DNA from: Flavobacterium sp. | GTDB taxonomy: Bacteria; Bacteroidota; Bacteroidia; Flavobacteriales; Flavobacteriaceae | Reading direction: 5' to 3' | Length of the DNA stretch: 36,146 nucleotides | Assembly: GCA_014377455.1 (NCBI GenBank) | Contig: JACMPO010000167.1 | Location: 1 to 36,146 of the forward strand | In this document: positions 7,716-16,646 of the stretch, piece after piece | Layout: the number at the start of each line of letters is the position of its first letter | How positions within the stretch are numbered: position 1 is the first letter of the stretch | Made by a program: the position numbers and the translations under genes | Notes under the pieces: generated by a model | What the model was told of the DNA's origin: nothing | Database searches by the model: none | Seen by the model: only the letters and a program-made list of their open reading frames with translations

Positions 7716-8976
7716 AAAATTATTACATAAAACACTTTTTATTTACTTGGTTTTTTCAATGGTAGTTATGTGTATTGTTGCTCCATTATTTTATTTTATT
7801 TCAGAAAAATTATATTTTAATGATGCTGATGAAGCCTTACTCGAAAGTAAAATTGCATTTGTTAAAAACACATTGCCTAAATTAAAAATTTCGGATATTG
7901 AAGTATCTAATAAAATAAATACCAATTTTAAAATTAGTTTAAATACCAATAATTTACTAAAAGACACGATCATTTTAGAAACAAATTATAATAAATTATC
8001 CGATGAAAACGAACCTTATCATGTTTTAAAATCACCAATCTCAGTTGAAAATCAAAAATACATTTACTCAGAAAAAATTAATTTAGTTGAGAGTGAAGAC
8101 TTGATAGAAAGCATCGCGATTTTATTTTTTATTATGTTCATCTTACTTTTAATTGGTTTGTTTATTATTACAAAATTTGTTTCGGTTAAGATGTGGTCAC
8201 CATTTTACAAAACGGTAGATGAAATAGAAAAATTTGAAATTGATAAAAACTTCAATCCTAATTTTGAAAAAACCAAAATTGAAGAATTTAATAGACTGAA
8301 TGAATCACTTTCAAAATTAATTACTAAAAATACTGAAATTTTTAAATCCCAGCGCGAATTTATAGAAAACGCTGCTCATGAATTACAAACACCGCTTGCG
8401 ATTTTTCAATCACAGATAGATACTCTCTTTCAAAATCAGGATATTACGGCTGAACAATCCAGAATTTTAGATAATTTAAATGAAACCGTTGTACGATTAA
8501 ATCGATTGAACAAAAATTTACTCTTGTTATCAAAAATAGATAAAACAAATTTTAACACTTTCGAGAACATCTCGGTTAATGCTATTTTTGAAAAACAACT
8601 GACTTTTTTTACAGAACAAGCTAAGGCAAAAAATATTCAGATATTTACGAACTTATCAGAAAATAGCATTGTAAAAACCAATACCACTTTAGTTGAAATA
8701 ATTATTAGTAACTTATTTTTAAATGCCATAAAACATAATATTTTTTTGGGAACAATCACTGTAAATATCGAAAAAAGCAAATTGGTTTTTATCAATTCAG
8801 GTATTGATAAGCCATTAGATACTACTAAACTATTTGATCGTTTTTCAAAATCTAATCCATCATCAACAGGAAATGGGTTAGGATTAGCCATTATAAAAAA
8901 AATAGCTGACATTAATAATTGGAAAATAAATTATTCCTTTTCAAATCATTTACATTATTTCACAGTAGAATTCTAA
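7708..8976 (+). CDS. sensor histidine kinase (HisKA/HATPase), partner of the upstream regulator
   Basis: The chosen start at 7708 gives a 422-residue protein beginning MIEKLLHKTLFIYLVFSM; an in-frame ATG at 7684 would add eight residues encoded inside the regulator gene and is less likely. There is a membrane helix near residues 7-30, a periplasmic sensor region of about 100 residues, and a second helix near 134-158. The HisKA domain has the phosphorylation site H224 in AAHELQTPLA. The HATPase domain has an N box (SNLFLNAIKHN) and a glycine box (GNGLGLAIIKKI). The nucleotide-binding G1 region is shortened (INSG), as in many compact Bacteroidota kinases. It is membrane-bound and probably autophosphorylates and passes phosphate to D51 of the preceding regulator. 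Confidence 0.93.
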   Translation: MIEKLLHKTLFIYLVFSMVVMCIVAPLFYFISEKLYFNDADEALLESKIAFVKNTLPKLKISDIEVSNKINTNFKISLNTNNLLKDTIILETNYNKLSDENEPYHVLKSPISVENQKYIYSEKINLVESEDLIESIAILFFIMFILLLIGLFIITKFVSVKMWSPFYKTVDEIEKFEIDKNFNPNFEKTKIEEFNRLNESLSKLITKNTEIFKSQREFIENAAHELQTPLAIFQSQIDTLFQNQDITAEQSRILDNLNETVVRLNRLNKNLLLLSKIDKTNFNTFENISVNAIFEKQLTFFTEQAKAKNIQIFTNLSENSIVKTNTTLVEIIISNLFLNAIKHNIFLGTITVNIEKSKLVFINSGIDKPLDTTKLFDRFSKSNPSSTGNGLGLAIIKKIADINNWKINYSFSNHLHYFTVEF

Positions 8977-9004
8977 TTGTTTTCTAAATCGGGAAGTAAA
9001 TTTG
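8977..9004 (+). promoter_or_regulatory. candidate promoter for the PepSY-like gene
   Basis: TTG at 8977-8979 and TAAATTTG at 8997-9004 are separated by 17 bp, which fits the -33/-7 layout of Bacteroidota promoters. The -7 element ends 24 nt before the ATG at 9029, so the 9029-10466 pair could be transcribed separately from the two-component genes. Confidence 0.45.
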
Positions 9005-9028
9005 AATTTAATTTAAAAATATATTCAG

Positions 9029-9442
9029 ATGAAAAAATTATTTATTGTTTCAATTTTATTTTCGGCACTTGCATTAGGACAGAAAAAAGGCATTCCAGCA
9101 GTGGTTCAAAATGCATTTTCAAAATCATTTCCAACTGTAACGAAAGTAAAATGGGAAAAAGAAGACGGTAATTTTGAAGCGGGATTTAAAGAAAATGGTA
9201 TCGAAAAATCGGTTCTATTAAGTTCAAAAGGAGAAATTCTTGAAACAGAATCATCAATAATGGTGACAGAATTATCTAAAAAGATTACTGATTATGTTGC
9301 TAAAAATTATCCGAATAAAAAGATAAAAGGCGGTGCCAAAATTATTGATGCTAAAAATAAAGTTAGTTATGAGGCAGAAATAAAGGATTTAGATTTATTA
9401 TTTGATGAAAAAGGAGATTTCATAAAAGTAAGTAAAGACTAA
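9029..9442 (+). CDS. PepSY-like (putative beta-lactamase-inhibitor-like) exported protein
   Basis: A 137-residue protein with a short signal peptide (MKKLFIVSILFSALALGQ). The mature part has two similar halves with the pattern PAVVQNAFSKSFPTVTKVKW ... EAGFKENG and KKITDYVAKNYPNKKIKGG ... YEAEIKD, the hallmark of the PepSY-like proteins common in Bacteroidota (often labelled BLIP-like). They are periplasmic and small, and their ligand or partner is usually unknown. In this phylum they often sit beside two-component genes, as here. An in-frame reading from 8977 in another frame is a shadow and was not used. It lies one base before the next start (stop 9440-9442, ATG 9444), so it shares a transcript with the YncE-like gene. 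Confidence 0.85.
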   Translation: MKKLFIVSILFSALALGQKKGIPAVVQNAFSKSFPTVTKVKWEKEDGNFEAGFKENGIEKSVLLSSKGEILETESSIMVTELSKKITDYVAKNYPNKKIKGGAKIIDAKNKVSYEAEIKDLDLLFDEKGDFIKVSKD

Positions 9443-9443
9443 C

Positions 9444-10466
9444 ATGAAAAAAATAAACTTACTATTATTATTTGTATTTATCACAATAGCAAACAGTTAC
9501 AGTCAACATTATTCTGTTACCAAAAAAATTAATGTTGCAGGAAATGAAGGCTGGGATTATTTAGCTGTCGATGATGTAGCGCAACATTTATTTGTATCTC
9601 ATGGAAATGTGGTAAATGTAATCGATTTGAAATCTGATAAAACAATAGCAACTATTCCAGACACAAAAGGAGTTCATGGAATTGCAATTGCAAACGATTT
9701 GAACAAAGCATTTATAAGTAACGGAAAAGATAATTCAGTAACCATTGTAAACCTCAACACCTTTGAATTAATTACAAAAATAAGTATCGAAGGTCAAAAA
9801 CCTGATGCAATTTTGTATGATGAATTTTCTCATTATGTACTTACGTACAATGCGAAAAGTGCCGATGCAACTGTAATTGATGCTAAAACGAACACTGTTG
9901 TAAAAACAATTCCTTTGGGTGGAAAACCAGAATTTTCTGTGACCAATACAAAAGGATTAATTTATGTAAACATTGAGGATAAAAATGAGATAAAGACTAT
10001 AAATACTAAAACTTTGGAAGTTGTACAAACGTGGTCAATTGCGGCAGGTGACGAGCCTTCAGGATTAGCTATGGATTTAGATAATAACAGATTATTCTCG
10101 GTTTGTGGAAACAAATTAATGATTATTTTGGATGCGACTAACGGGAAAATTATCAAAAAACTTCCAATAGGTGATGGTTGTGATGGTGTGACATTTGATG
10201 CGAAAAAGAAACTTATTTTTTCATCAAACGGAGCTGGAACAATTACAGCTGTAAAAGAAGAAAGTCCTAATAAATTCAAAGTTTTTGAAACTATTAAAAC
10301 TCAAAAAGGAGCGCGAACTTTAACGATAAATAAAACTTCTGGGCAACTTTATCTTCCAACTGCAAGCTTTGGAATAAAACCAGAGGCTACAACCGAAAAT
10401 CCAAAACCTAGAGCAGGACTGGAGCCAAATTCATTTGTAGTTTTAGTTGTAGGAAGTAAAAATTAA
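9444..10466 (+). CDS. YncE-like beta-propeller protein, exported
   Basis: A 340-residue protein with a signal peptide (MKKINLLLLFVFITIANSYS) followed by YVTN/YncE-type propeller blades. Examples are LFVSHGNVVNVIDLKSDK, AFISNGKDNSVTIVNLNT and LLTYNAKSADATVIDAKT-like repeats, each with the D-x-K-T/N-N turn typical of this fold. It should be a soluble periplasmic, or less likely surface, seven-bladed propeller. Members of the family bind diverse ligands, and none can be read from the sequence. It is cotranscribed with the PepSY-like gene and ends just before a strong terminator. Confidence 0.85.
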   Translation: MKKINLLLLFVFITIANSYSQHYSVTKKINVAGNEGWDYLAVDDVAQHLFVSHGNVVNVIDLKSDKTIATIPDTKGVHGIAIANDLNKAFISNGKDNSVTIVNLNTFELITKISIEGQKPDAILYDEFSHYVLTYNAKSADATVIDAKTNTVVKTIPLGGKPEFSVTNTKGLIYVNIEDKNEIKTINTKTLEVVQTWSIAAGDEPSGLAMDLDNNRLFSVCGNKLMIILDATNGKIIKKLPIGDGCDGVTFDAKKKLIFSSNGAGTITAVKEESPNKFKVFETIKTQKGARTLTINKTSGQLYLPTASFGIKPEATTENPKPRAGLEPNSFVVLVVGSKN

Positions 10467-10494
10467 AATATTTATTTGAGTTATTTTATATCAA

Positions 10495-10534
10495 TTTCCA
10501 TTAATTTTTTGAATTAATGGAAATTTGCTTTTTT
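10495..10534 (+). terminator. rho-independent terminator after the YncE-like gene
   Basis: A perfect 12-bp stem, TTTCCATTAATT (10495-10506) with AATTAATGGAAA (10512-10523), encloses the loop TTTTG and is followed by TTTGCTTTTTT. It separates the two-component/PepSY/YncE group from the efflux operon. Confidence 0.85.
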
Positions 10535-10557
10535 AAAAATCAGATTTCCTACTTTTG
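10524..10557 (+). promoter_or_regulatory. candidate promoter of the TolC-adaptor-RND operon
   Basis: TTTG at 10524-10527 and TACTTTTG at 10550-10557 (TAnnTTTG) are 22 bp apart. The -7 element ends 14 nt before the tolC-like ATG at 10572. The -33 element lies in the T-rich tail of the preceding terminator. Confidence 0.5.
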
Positions 10558-10571
10558 TTTAAATTTACTTT

Positions 10572-11810
10572 ATGAGAATCAAGTATATAATTCTAATTTT
10601 TTTATGTTGCTTCAAACTGTTTTCACAAGAAAGAGATTTGAATTATTACCTTGAAAAAGCACAAAAAAATTCGCCTTTATTAATTGATTTAAAAAATCAA
10701 ATTCGTTCCAATTCTTTGGATAGCTTACTGGTTAGAGCTACTTATAAAACTCAAGTTAATGGTTCTGTTTTAGCAAATTATGCTCCCCAAATTGATAGTA
10801 TTGGGTATGACAATGCTGTAACAAATGGTCAAACTTTAACCGCTTTAGTTAGTGCTCGAAAAAATTTGATACCAAAAAGTATAATCAACTCACAGGCAAA
10901 CTCTTTTAAATTAATTAAGGAGTTGCTTCAAATTAACAGAAAAATTGCCGTAAAAGATTTGAATAAAGCCATTACTTCACAATATATCGCTACTGCTGGA
11001 ACTTCTGAACAAATAATTTACAATCAAAAAATAGAAAAACTTTTGAATGATGAAGGTGGCATTCTAAAAAAATTGACTCAAAATTCGGTTTATAAACAAA
11101 CTGATTATCTTATTTTTTTATCTACTATTAAAAATCAGGAATTCATCTTACTGCAATTAAAACAACAATATCAAAACGATTTAGGATTGCTCAATTATTT
11201 ATCGGGAGAAGTTGACACCACTTTCGTAAAATTAAAAAACCCAGATATACAGTTAAAAGATAATCTTAATAGTGAAAAAAATATCTTTTTTAAACCCTTT
11301 GAAATAGACAGTTTGCGATTTCAAAACCAAAATAAAATTATTGATAATTTTTATAAACCTCAGTTTACATTACTAGCTGATGCAGGATATTTATCGAGTT
11401 TTGCAATAAAACCGTATCGAAACTTTGGTTTCAGTGTTGGTGCTGGGCTAACAATTCCGATATTTGATGGTGGACAACGCTCGTTAAACCATCAAAAAAT
11501 AGCTGTAAATATTGAAACAAATTTAGCTTATTTAACAAATTTCAAAAAACAATATAAGCAACAATTATTGCAATTAAATCAAAAACTTGAGCAAATTAAA
11601 ACCTCTGAAAATCAACTGCAATCGCAATTAAAAATAGTTGATGCATTGATTGACGCTCAAAAAAAACTCTTGCTTACTGGCGATGTACAAATTACCGAAT
11701 ATGCCATAGCAATTGGAAACTTAATAGCAATTAACAATGCTATTTCTCAAAACCAAATCAATACTTTCCAACTTATAAATGAAATAAACTACTGGAAGTT
11801 AAATGAATAA
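10572..11810 (+). CDS. TolC-family outer-membrane efflux protein
   Basis: A 412-residue protein with a signal peptide (MRIKYIILIFLCCFKLFSQ) and the pattern DLNYYLEKAQKNSPLLIDL that opens TolC-type outer-membrane factors. Long amphipathic helices follow (about 110-200 and 300-405), with the second-half motif GFSVGAGLTIPIFDGGQR, which corresponds to the conserved P-[IL]-F-[DN]-G-G of the family. It forms the outer-membrane channel for the adaptor and RND pump encoded next. Its end overlaps the adaptor start by eight bases (ATGAATAA). It is slightly shorter than typical TolC proteins, as is common in Bacteroidota. Confidence 0.92.
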   Translation: MRIKYIILIFLCCFKLFSQERDLNYYLEKAQKNSPLLIDLKNQIRSNSLDSLLVRATYKTQVNGSVLANYAPQIDSIGYDNAVTNGQTLTALVSARKNLIPKSIINSQANSFKLIKELLQINRKIAVKDLNKAITSQYIATAGTSEQIIYNQKIEKLLNDEGGILKKLTQNSVYKQTDYLIFLSTIKNQEFILLQLKQQYQNDLGLLNYLSGEVDTTFVKLKNPDIQLKDNLNSEKNIFFKPFEIDSLRFQNQNKIIDNFYKPQFTLLADAGYLSSFAIKPYRNFGFSVGAGLTIPIFDGGQRSLNHQKIAVNIETNLAYLTNFKKQYKQQLLQLNQKLEQIKTSENQLQSQLKIVDALIDAQKKLLLTGDVQITEYAIAIGNLIAINNAISQNQINTFQLINEINYWKLNE

Positions 11811-12726
11811 ACTAATGAAAAACTATTTTTTAATATTCAATATTGTACTGTTTCTTTGTATTTCCTGCAAAAATAAAATAGAAGAAGAAAAGGTAATTGA
11901 CACCACAATTCCGGTTACTTTAACAAGCATTGATACCACTGCTATTGAAAGTTTTATTGATCTTAATGCTACCGCAACTTATTTGGTAAAAAATAATATC
12001 AAGGCAAATACAACTGGTTATTTAAACTCTGTAAATGTAAAATCGAATGATTATGTTTCTCGAGGAAAAGTTCTTTTTACATTAAAAACCAGAGAATCAA
12101 AAGTGTTAGGAAATACAATTAATAAAATTGATCCTTCTTTACATTTTGGTTCCGCAATATCCGTTAGAGCTGAAACCAACGGATTTATTTCGGCAGTAAA
12201 TGTGCAACAAGGCGATTATGTGCAAGATGGAGATTTGCTTGCCATTATAAACGATTCAAATAGTTTTGGAATCGTTTTAAGTTTACCTTATAATTTAAAA
12301 AAGTATGTTTCAGTAAATAATAAATTTTCGGTTTTTTTACCCGATGGAAAAGAAGTTAAAGCTACTGTTCAAAAATTCTTACCTTCTGTTGACATGGAAT
12401 CGCAAACACAAAGTATTTTTTTAAAATGTGATACAAAACAGGATATTCCCGAAAATTTAATTGTTAAAGTTCGTATTAATAAGTCGTCGAACAAACATTC
12501 TATTTCATTACCTAAAAGCGCAGTTTTGAGTGATGAAACTGAAACTAATTTTTGGATAATGAAGCTTATAAATTCAAATACTGCCGTAAAAATTCCGATT
12601 CAAAAAGGAGTTACAACAGCAGATAAAATTGAAATAACAGCACCGATTTTAAATAAAAAAGATAAAATTTTACTAACTGGAAATTATGGCGTTGCCGATA
12701 CCATAAAAATAAGAATAGTAAAATAA
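11803..12726 (+). CDS. RND efflux periplasmic adaptor (membrane fusion) lipoprotein
   Basis: A 307-residue adaptor. An alternative start at 11815 (MKNYFLIFN...) gives a cleaner lipoprotein signal, and both starts lead to the lipobox CISC. The lipoyl/barrel-sandwich half-motifs are visible as VNVKSNDYVSRGKVLFTLKT and AVNVQQGDYVQDGDLLAIIN, followed by a beta-barrel part (VLSLPYNLKKYVSVNN, LPDGKEVKATV) and a membrane-proximal end. It is short for the family because the coiled-coil hairpin between the two lipoyl halves is nearly absent. That makes its contact with the TolC protein unusual, or minimal. It bridges the outer-membrane channel and the inner-membrane pump. Confidence 0.9.
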   Translation: MNKLMKNYFLIFNIVLFLCISCKNKIEEEKVIDTTIPVTLTSIDTTAIESFIDLNATATYLVKNNIKANTTGYLNSVNVKSNDYVSRGKVLFTLKTRESKVLGNTINKIDPSLHFGSAISVRAETNGFISAVNVQQGDYVQDGDLLAIINDSNSFGIVLSLPYNLKKYVSVNNKFSVFLPDGKEVKATVQKFLPSVDMESQTQSIFLKCDTKQDIPENLIVKVRINKSSNKHSISLPKSAVLSDETETNFWIMKLINSNTAVKIPIQKGVTTADKIEITAPILNKKDKILLTGNYGVADTIKIRIVK

Positions 12727-12740
12727 TAACACCGAACTAA

Positions 12741-15700
12741 ATGAACAACTTTTTTGTACGACACAAAAACGGATTGAGTACCATAATCTTCTTAATTATT
12801 TTAAGTGGAATATTTGCTTATTCGGCAATGCAGACAAGTTTATTTCCAGAAATTACATTCCCAAAAATTAAAATAATTGCCGATGCAGGTCAACAACCCA
12901 TCGACAAAATGATGATTACGGTTACAAAACCACTGGAAAATGCAATAAAAAAAGTACAAGATTTAAAAACAGTTCGCAGTATAACAAGTCGAGGAAGTTG
13001 CGAAATTTCGGCTTTTATGGAATGGAATACCAATATAGATTTGGGCAAAGAGCGCATTGAATCTAAAATTAACCAAATAAAAAATTCCTTACCGCCAGAT
13101 ATCTCAATCACGGTTGAAAAAATGAATCCTTCAATATTGCCAGTAATTGGTTATGCTATTGAGGGAAAAGGAAAATCGGCTATTGAGCTTAAAAAGATTG
13201 CAAATTTTACCATAAAACCATTTCTTTCACAAATAAGTGGTGTTAGTGAAATTAGAATTATTGGTGGTAAAGAAAAAGAATATTGGATTGCCTTAGATTT
13301 TGATAAAATGGCTTCTCTGGGCATTACACCAGATGCTGTAACTCAAGTTATGAGTGCTACAAATTTTATCAAATCAAACGGATATTTATCGGATTACCGA
13401 TATTTATATCTTACAATAACCGATGCTCAGGTTGACAAAAAAGAAGAACTTGAAAATTTAGTTATAAGCAATAAAGGAAAAGGAATTGTAACCTTAAAAG
13501 ACATTTCGACAGTAGAAATTAAAGAAGCAAAGGAATATATAAAAGTAAATGCAAACGGAAAAGAAAGCGTTTTAATTGCAGTGATAAAACAACCCAACTC
13601 TAATTTAATTACCATTTCAGAAAATATGGAAACTAAGTTAGCGCTGCTTAAAAAAATTTTACCTCACGGCATTACCATAAAACCTTATTATCAGCAAGCT
13701 ACATTTGTAAATGATGCAGTTAAAAGTGTAACCGATAGCTTGCTTATTGGATTATTACTAGCAATAGTTGTGGCTGTGATTTTTCTGAAATCGGCTAAAG
13801 CGAGTGCTACAATTTTAATAATTATTCCAGTTACTTTAGCTTTAACATTATTAGTTTTATTTCTGACTGGTCAAACTTTTAATATTATGACTTTAGGAGC
13901 AATTGCTGCTGCCTTAGGTTTGATAATTGATGATGCAATTGTTGTTGTAGAACAAATTCACCGTACACACGAAGAAAATCCAAACGAACCTACGGTTTCA
14001 CTTTTGCAAAAAGCAATTCACTATCTGTTTCCTGCAATGTTAGGCTCTTCTATAAGTACAATTGTGATATTTTTTCCATTTATTTTAATGAGTGGCGTTG
14101 CAGGAGCTTATTTTAAAGTTCTTACAGATACAATGATTATTACACTTGTTTGTTCGTTTTTTGTTACTTGGTTACTTCTTCCGGTGGTTTACTTAATGTT
14201 GTCTAAAAAGGAAAATACCACACAAACTGCAACTCAAATTCATGAAGTAAAAACTCAAAAGTGGATTTCTCATTTCATTTCTAAACCTATAATAAGTATC
14301 CTTTTTTGTTTGGCTTTAGTGATTTCAATATTTATAATTTTACCCTATTTAGAAACTGGCTTTTTACCAGAAATGGATGAAGGAAGTATCGTTTTAGATT
14401 ACGAATCGCCACCAGGAACTTCTCTTGAAGAAACTGACAGAATGCTTCGCGAGGTTGAAAAAATTATTATACAAACTCCAGAAGTTGACGCCTACAGCCG
14501 TCGAACAGGAACTCAAATGGGATTTTTCATTACTGAACCTAATAGAGGTGATTATTTAATTCAACTCAAAAAAAATAGATCTTCAACAAGTATCGATGTA
14601 ATTGATGCAATACGAAAAAAAATAGAAGCTTCACAGCCTGCTTTAAGAATAGATTTCGGACAAGTAATTGGCGATATGCTGGGCGATTTAATGAGCTCTG
14701 TTTCTCCTATTGAAGTAAAAATTTATGGCAATAACCAAAAAGAATTACAAAAAATAGCAAAAAATGTTAGTGTAATTGTGGGAAATATAAAAGGAACCGC
14801 TGATGTTTTTGATGGAATAGTACGCACTGGACCAACAATAAATATTATCCCAAATTACACACAACTTGCACAATACGGAATTTCGCCAACTAATTTGCAA
14901 TTTCAAATGCAAACCGCTTTAGAAGGAAATGTGATTGGGAGTTTACTAGAAAATGAACGAACTACACCGATTAGACTAATTTATCAAAACTCGCAAAATA
15001 GCAATTTGGAACAAATAAAAAACACTAAAATATTTTTACCAAGCGGAAAATCCATTCCAATATCAAGCCTTGTAGATATTAATGTTTCAAAAGGTGATGC
15101 CGAAATTGAAAGAGAAAATCTCCAGATGATGAGCGTTGTTACAGGACGATTGAATAATAGGGATTTAGGAACCGTAATGACCGAGATTAAATCGAAAGTT
15201 TCAAATCAAATTCAATTACCAAGCGGATATTATATTGAATTTGCTGGAGCTTACAAAGAACAACAGCAATCATTCAAAGAATTATTAATGATTTTAATTG
15301 CCTCATCATTATTAATTTTTGGCGTCATTCTATTTTTATATCGAGATTTCCGAGTTGCTTTATTAATTTTAGGAATTTCAGTTTTGGGAATCTCTGGAAG
15401 TTATTTATTACTTTTTATAACGCAGACACCATTGAATGTAGGAAGTTATACTGGAATCATTATGATTGTGGGGATTATTAGTGAAAATGCAATTTTTACT
15501 TTCTTACAATTTAGAGCTACATTTAAAGAAACTAATCATATTAATGAATCCATAGTTTACTCCATTTCTACTCGATTAAGACCAAAACTAATGACCGCAC
15601 TTGGAGCTATTATTGCACTGTTGCCCTTAGCAATTGGTATTGGAACAGGATCAGAATTACATCAACCTCTTGCAATTGCTGTAATTGGTGGATTTATAAT

Positions 15701-15785
15701 TGCTTTACCATTATTACTTATTGTTTTTCCAACATTTTTGAGTTGGTTGTATCGATATGAAAAACACCATCACTATTTAAAATAA
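12741..15785 (+). CDS. RND-family efflux transporter permease
   Basis: A 1014-residue RND pump with the full two-half topology: an N-terminal helix, a large periplasmic loop, six helices, then the repeat. The opening MNNFFVRHKNGLSTIIFLII and PEITFPKIKIIADAGQQPIDK match AcrB-type pumps (FPxI...V...YPGA region). The fourth helix has GLIIDDAIVVVEQIHR, with the acidic pair near residue 396 that carries protons in RND pumps. The matching second-half helix has IVGIISENAIFTFLQF. The substrate cannot be deduced; the DD motif fits hydrophobe/amphiphile pumps and not CusA-like metal pumps. It exchanges protons for substrate across the inner membrane, delivering it to the TolC-like channel. Confidence 0.92.
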   Translation: MNNFFVRHKNGLSTIIFLIILSGIFAYSAMQTSLFPEITFPKIKIIADAGQQPIDKMMITVTKPLENAIKKVQDLKTVRSITSRGSCEISAFMEWNTNIDLGKERIESKINQIKNSLPPDISITVEKMNPSILPVIGYAIEGKGKSAIELKKIANFTIKPFLSQISGVSEIRIIGGKEKEYWIALDFDKMASLGITPDAVTQVMSATNFIKSNGYLSDYRYLYLTITDAQVDKKEELENLVISNKGKGIVTLKDISTVEIKEAKEYIKVNANGKESVLIAVIKQPNSNLITISENMETKLALLKKILPHGITIKPYYQQATFVNDAVKSVTDSLLIGLLLAIVVAVIFLKSAKASATILIIIPVTLALTLLVLFLTGQTFNIMTLGAIAAALGLIIDDAIVVVEQIHRTHEENPNEPTVSLLQKAIHYLFPAMLGSSISTIVIFFPFILMSGVAGAYFKVLTDTMIITLVCSFFVTWLLLPVVYLMLSKKENTTQTATQIHEVKTQKWISHFISKPIISILFCLALVISIFIILPYLETGFLPEMDEGSIVLDYESPPGTSLEETDRMLREVEKIIIQTPEVDAYSRRTGTQMGFFITEPNRGDYLIQLKKNRSSTSIDVIDAIRKKIEASQPALRIDFGQVIGDMLGDLMSSVSPIEVKIYGNNQKELQKIAKNVSVIVGNIKGTADVFDGIVRTGPTINIIPNYTQLAQYGISPTNLQFQMQTALEGNVIGSLLENERTTPIRLIYQNSQNSNLEQIKNTKIFLPSGKSIPISSLVDINVSKGDAEIERENLQMMSVVTGRLNNRDLGTVMTEIKSKVSNQIQLPSGYYIEFAGAYKEQQQSFKELLMILIASSLLIFGVILFLYRDFRVALLILGISVLGISGSYLLLFITQTPLNVGSYTGIIMIVGIISENAIFTFLQFRATFKETNHINESIVYSISTRLRPKLMTALGAIIALLPLAIGIGTGSELHQPLAIAVIGGFIIALPLLLIVFPTFLSWLYRYEKHHHYLK

Positions 15786-15809
15786 TCTAGAATAAATTTT
15801 AAATTAGAT

Positions 15810-16574
15810 ATGAAAAAAATACTTATAATTTTTACATCTTTAATACTTTCATTTGCATCACAGGCACAACAACTAAAACAAGTTGATAGTGATGCTGTTG
15901 ATTCATTAAAAAATATAAAATTTAAGTATAAACAACTTATAATTCCAGTTGTTCTTACAAGTTATGGATTTGTAGCTTTACACAACTCAAAACTTTTAGA
16001 ATTTAATAGAAGTGTCCGTAATGAAATTATAAAAGACAATCATTCCAATTTGCATATTGATGATTATTCGCAGTACATTCCTGCCTTAACTGTTTATGCA
16101 CTTAATAATCTTGGTGTAAAAGGGAAAAATAATTTGCGAAATCGTAGTGTAATTTTAGCGACTTCGCTAGGATTAGTTGCAACGTCTGTCACGGCATTAA
16201 AATCAGTTAGTAATATTGAACGACCTGATGAGTCTTCAAATAATTCATTTCCATCTGGTCACACAGCATTGGCTTTTGCTGGAGCAGAATTTCTATATCA
16301 AGAATATAAAGATCAATCGATTTGGTACGGAATTTCTGGTTATCTGGTAGCAACAGCAACTGGTGGATTGCGAATGTATAACAATAGACATTGGCTTAAT
16401 GATGTAGTTGCTGGGGCTGGAATTGGAATTTTATGTACAAAAACGGCTTATTGGTTAAATCCATATATCAATAAAATTTTATTTAACGAAAAAAATTCTT
16501 CAAGCAGTGCCGCAATCTTTAGTCCATATTATGACGGAAAAACGCTTGGAGGTTCATTTGCTATGAGCTTTTAA
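15810..16574 (+). CDS. PAP2-family membrane phosphatase with signal peptide
   Basis: A 254-residue protein with all three PAP2 phosphatase motifs: KSVSNIERP (KX6RP, near 131-139), PSGHT (148-152), and RMYNNRHWLND (R-X5-H-X3-D, near 187-197). The catalytic histidines are in the second and third motifs. An N-terminal signal peptide (ending SQAQ) and the hydrophobic segments between the motifs place it in the envelope. Such enzymes dephosphorylate lipid phosphates such as phosphatidic acid, lipid A or undecaprenyl pyrophosphate; which one cannot be told. It follows the pump gene by 24 nt, so it is probably the last gene of the efflux operon, though it could be incidental there. Confidence 0.92.
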   Translation: MKKILIIFTSLILSFASQAQQLKQVDSDAVDSLKNIKFKYKQLIIPVVLTSYGFVALHNSKLLEFNRSVRNEIIKDNHSNLHIDDYSQYIPALTVYALNNLGVKGKNNLRNRSVILATSLGLVATSVTALKSVSNIERPDESSNNSFPSGHTALAFAGAEFLYQEYKDQSIWYGISGYLVATATGGLRMYNNRHWLNDVVAGAGIGILCTKTAYWLNPYINKILFNEKNSSSSAAIFSPYYDGKTLGGSFAMSF

Positions 16575-16588
16575 ATGATATTCAAAGT

Positions 16589-16628
16589 AAAAAAACTCAT
16601 TACGATTAAAAACATAATGAGTTTTTTT
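16589..16628. terminator. bidirectional terminator between the PAP2 gene and the TPM operon
   Basis: A perfect 14-bp stem of AAAAAAACTCATTA (16589-16602) and TAATGAGTTTTTTT (16615-16628) around a 12-base loop. The arms have seven A on the left and seven T on the right, so it works on both strands, ending the PAP2 gene on plus and the TPM gene on minus. Confidence 0.85.
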
Positions 16629-16646
16629 AAATAATATTTATAAAAT

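Noticed and set aside
8977..9171. Open frame of 64 codons overlapping the PepSY-like gene
   Set aside because: The start is at a TTG, there is no domain, and the PepSY-like frame over the same bases has a signal peptide and family motifs.
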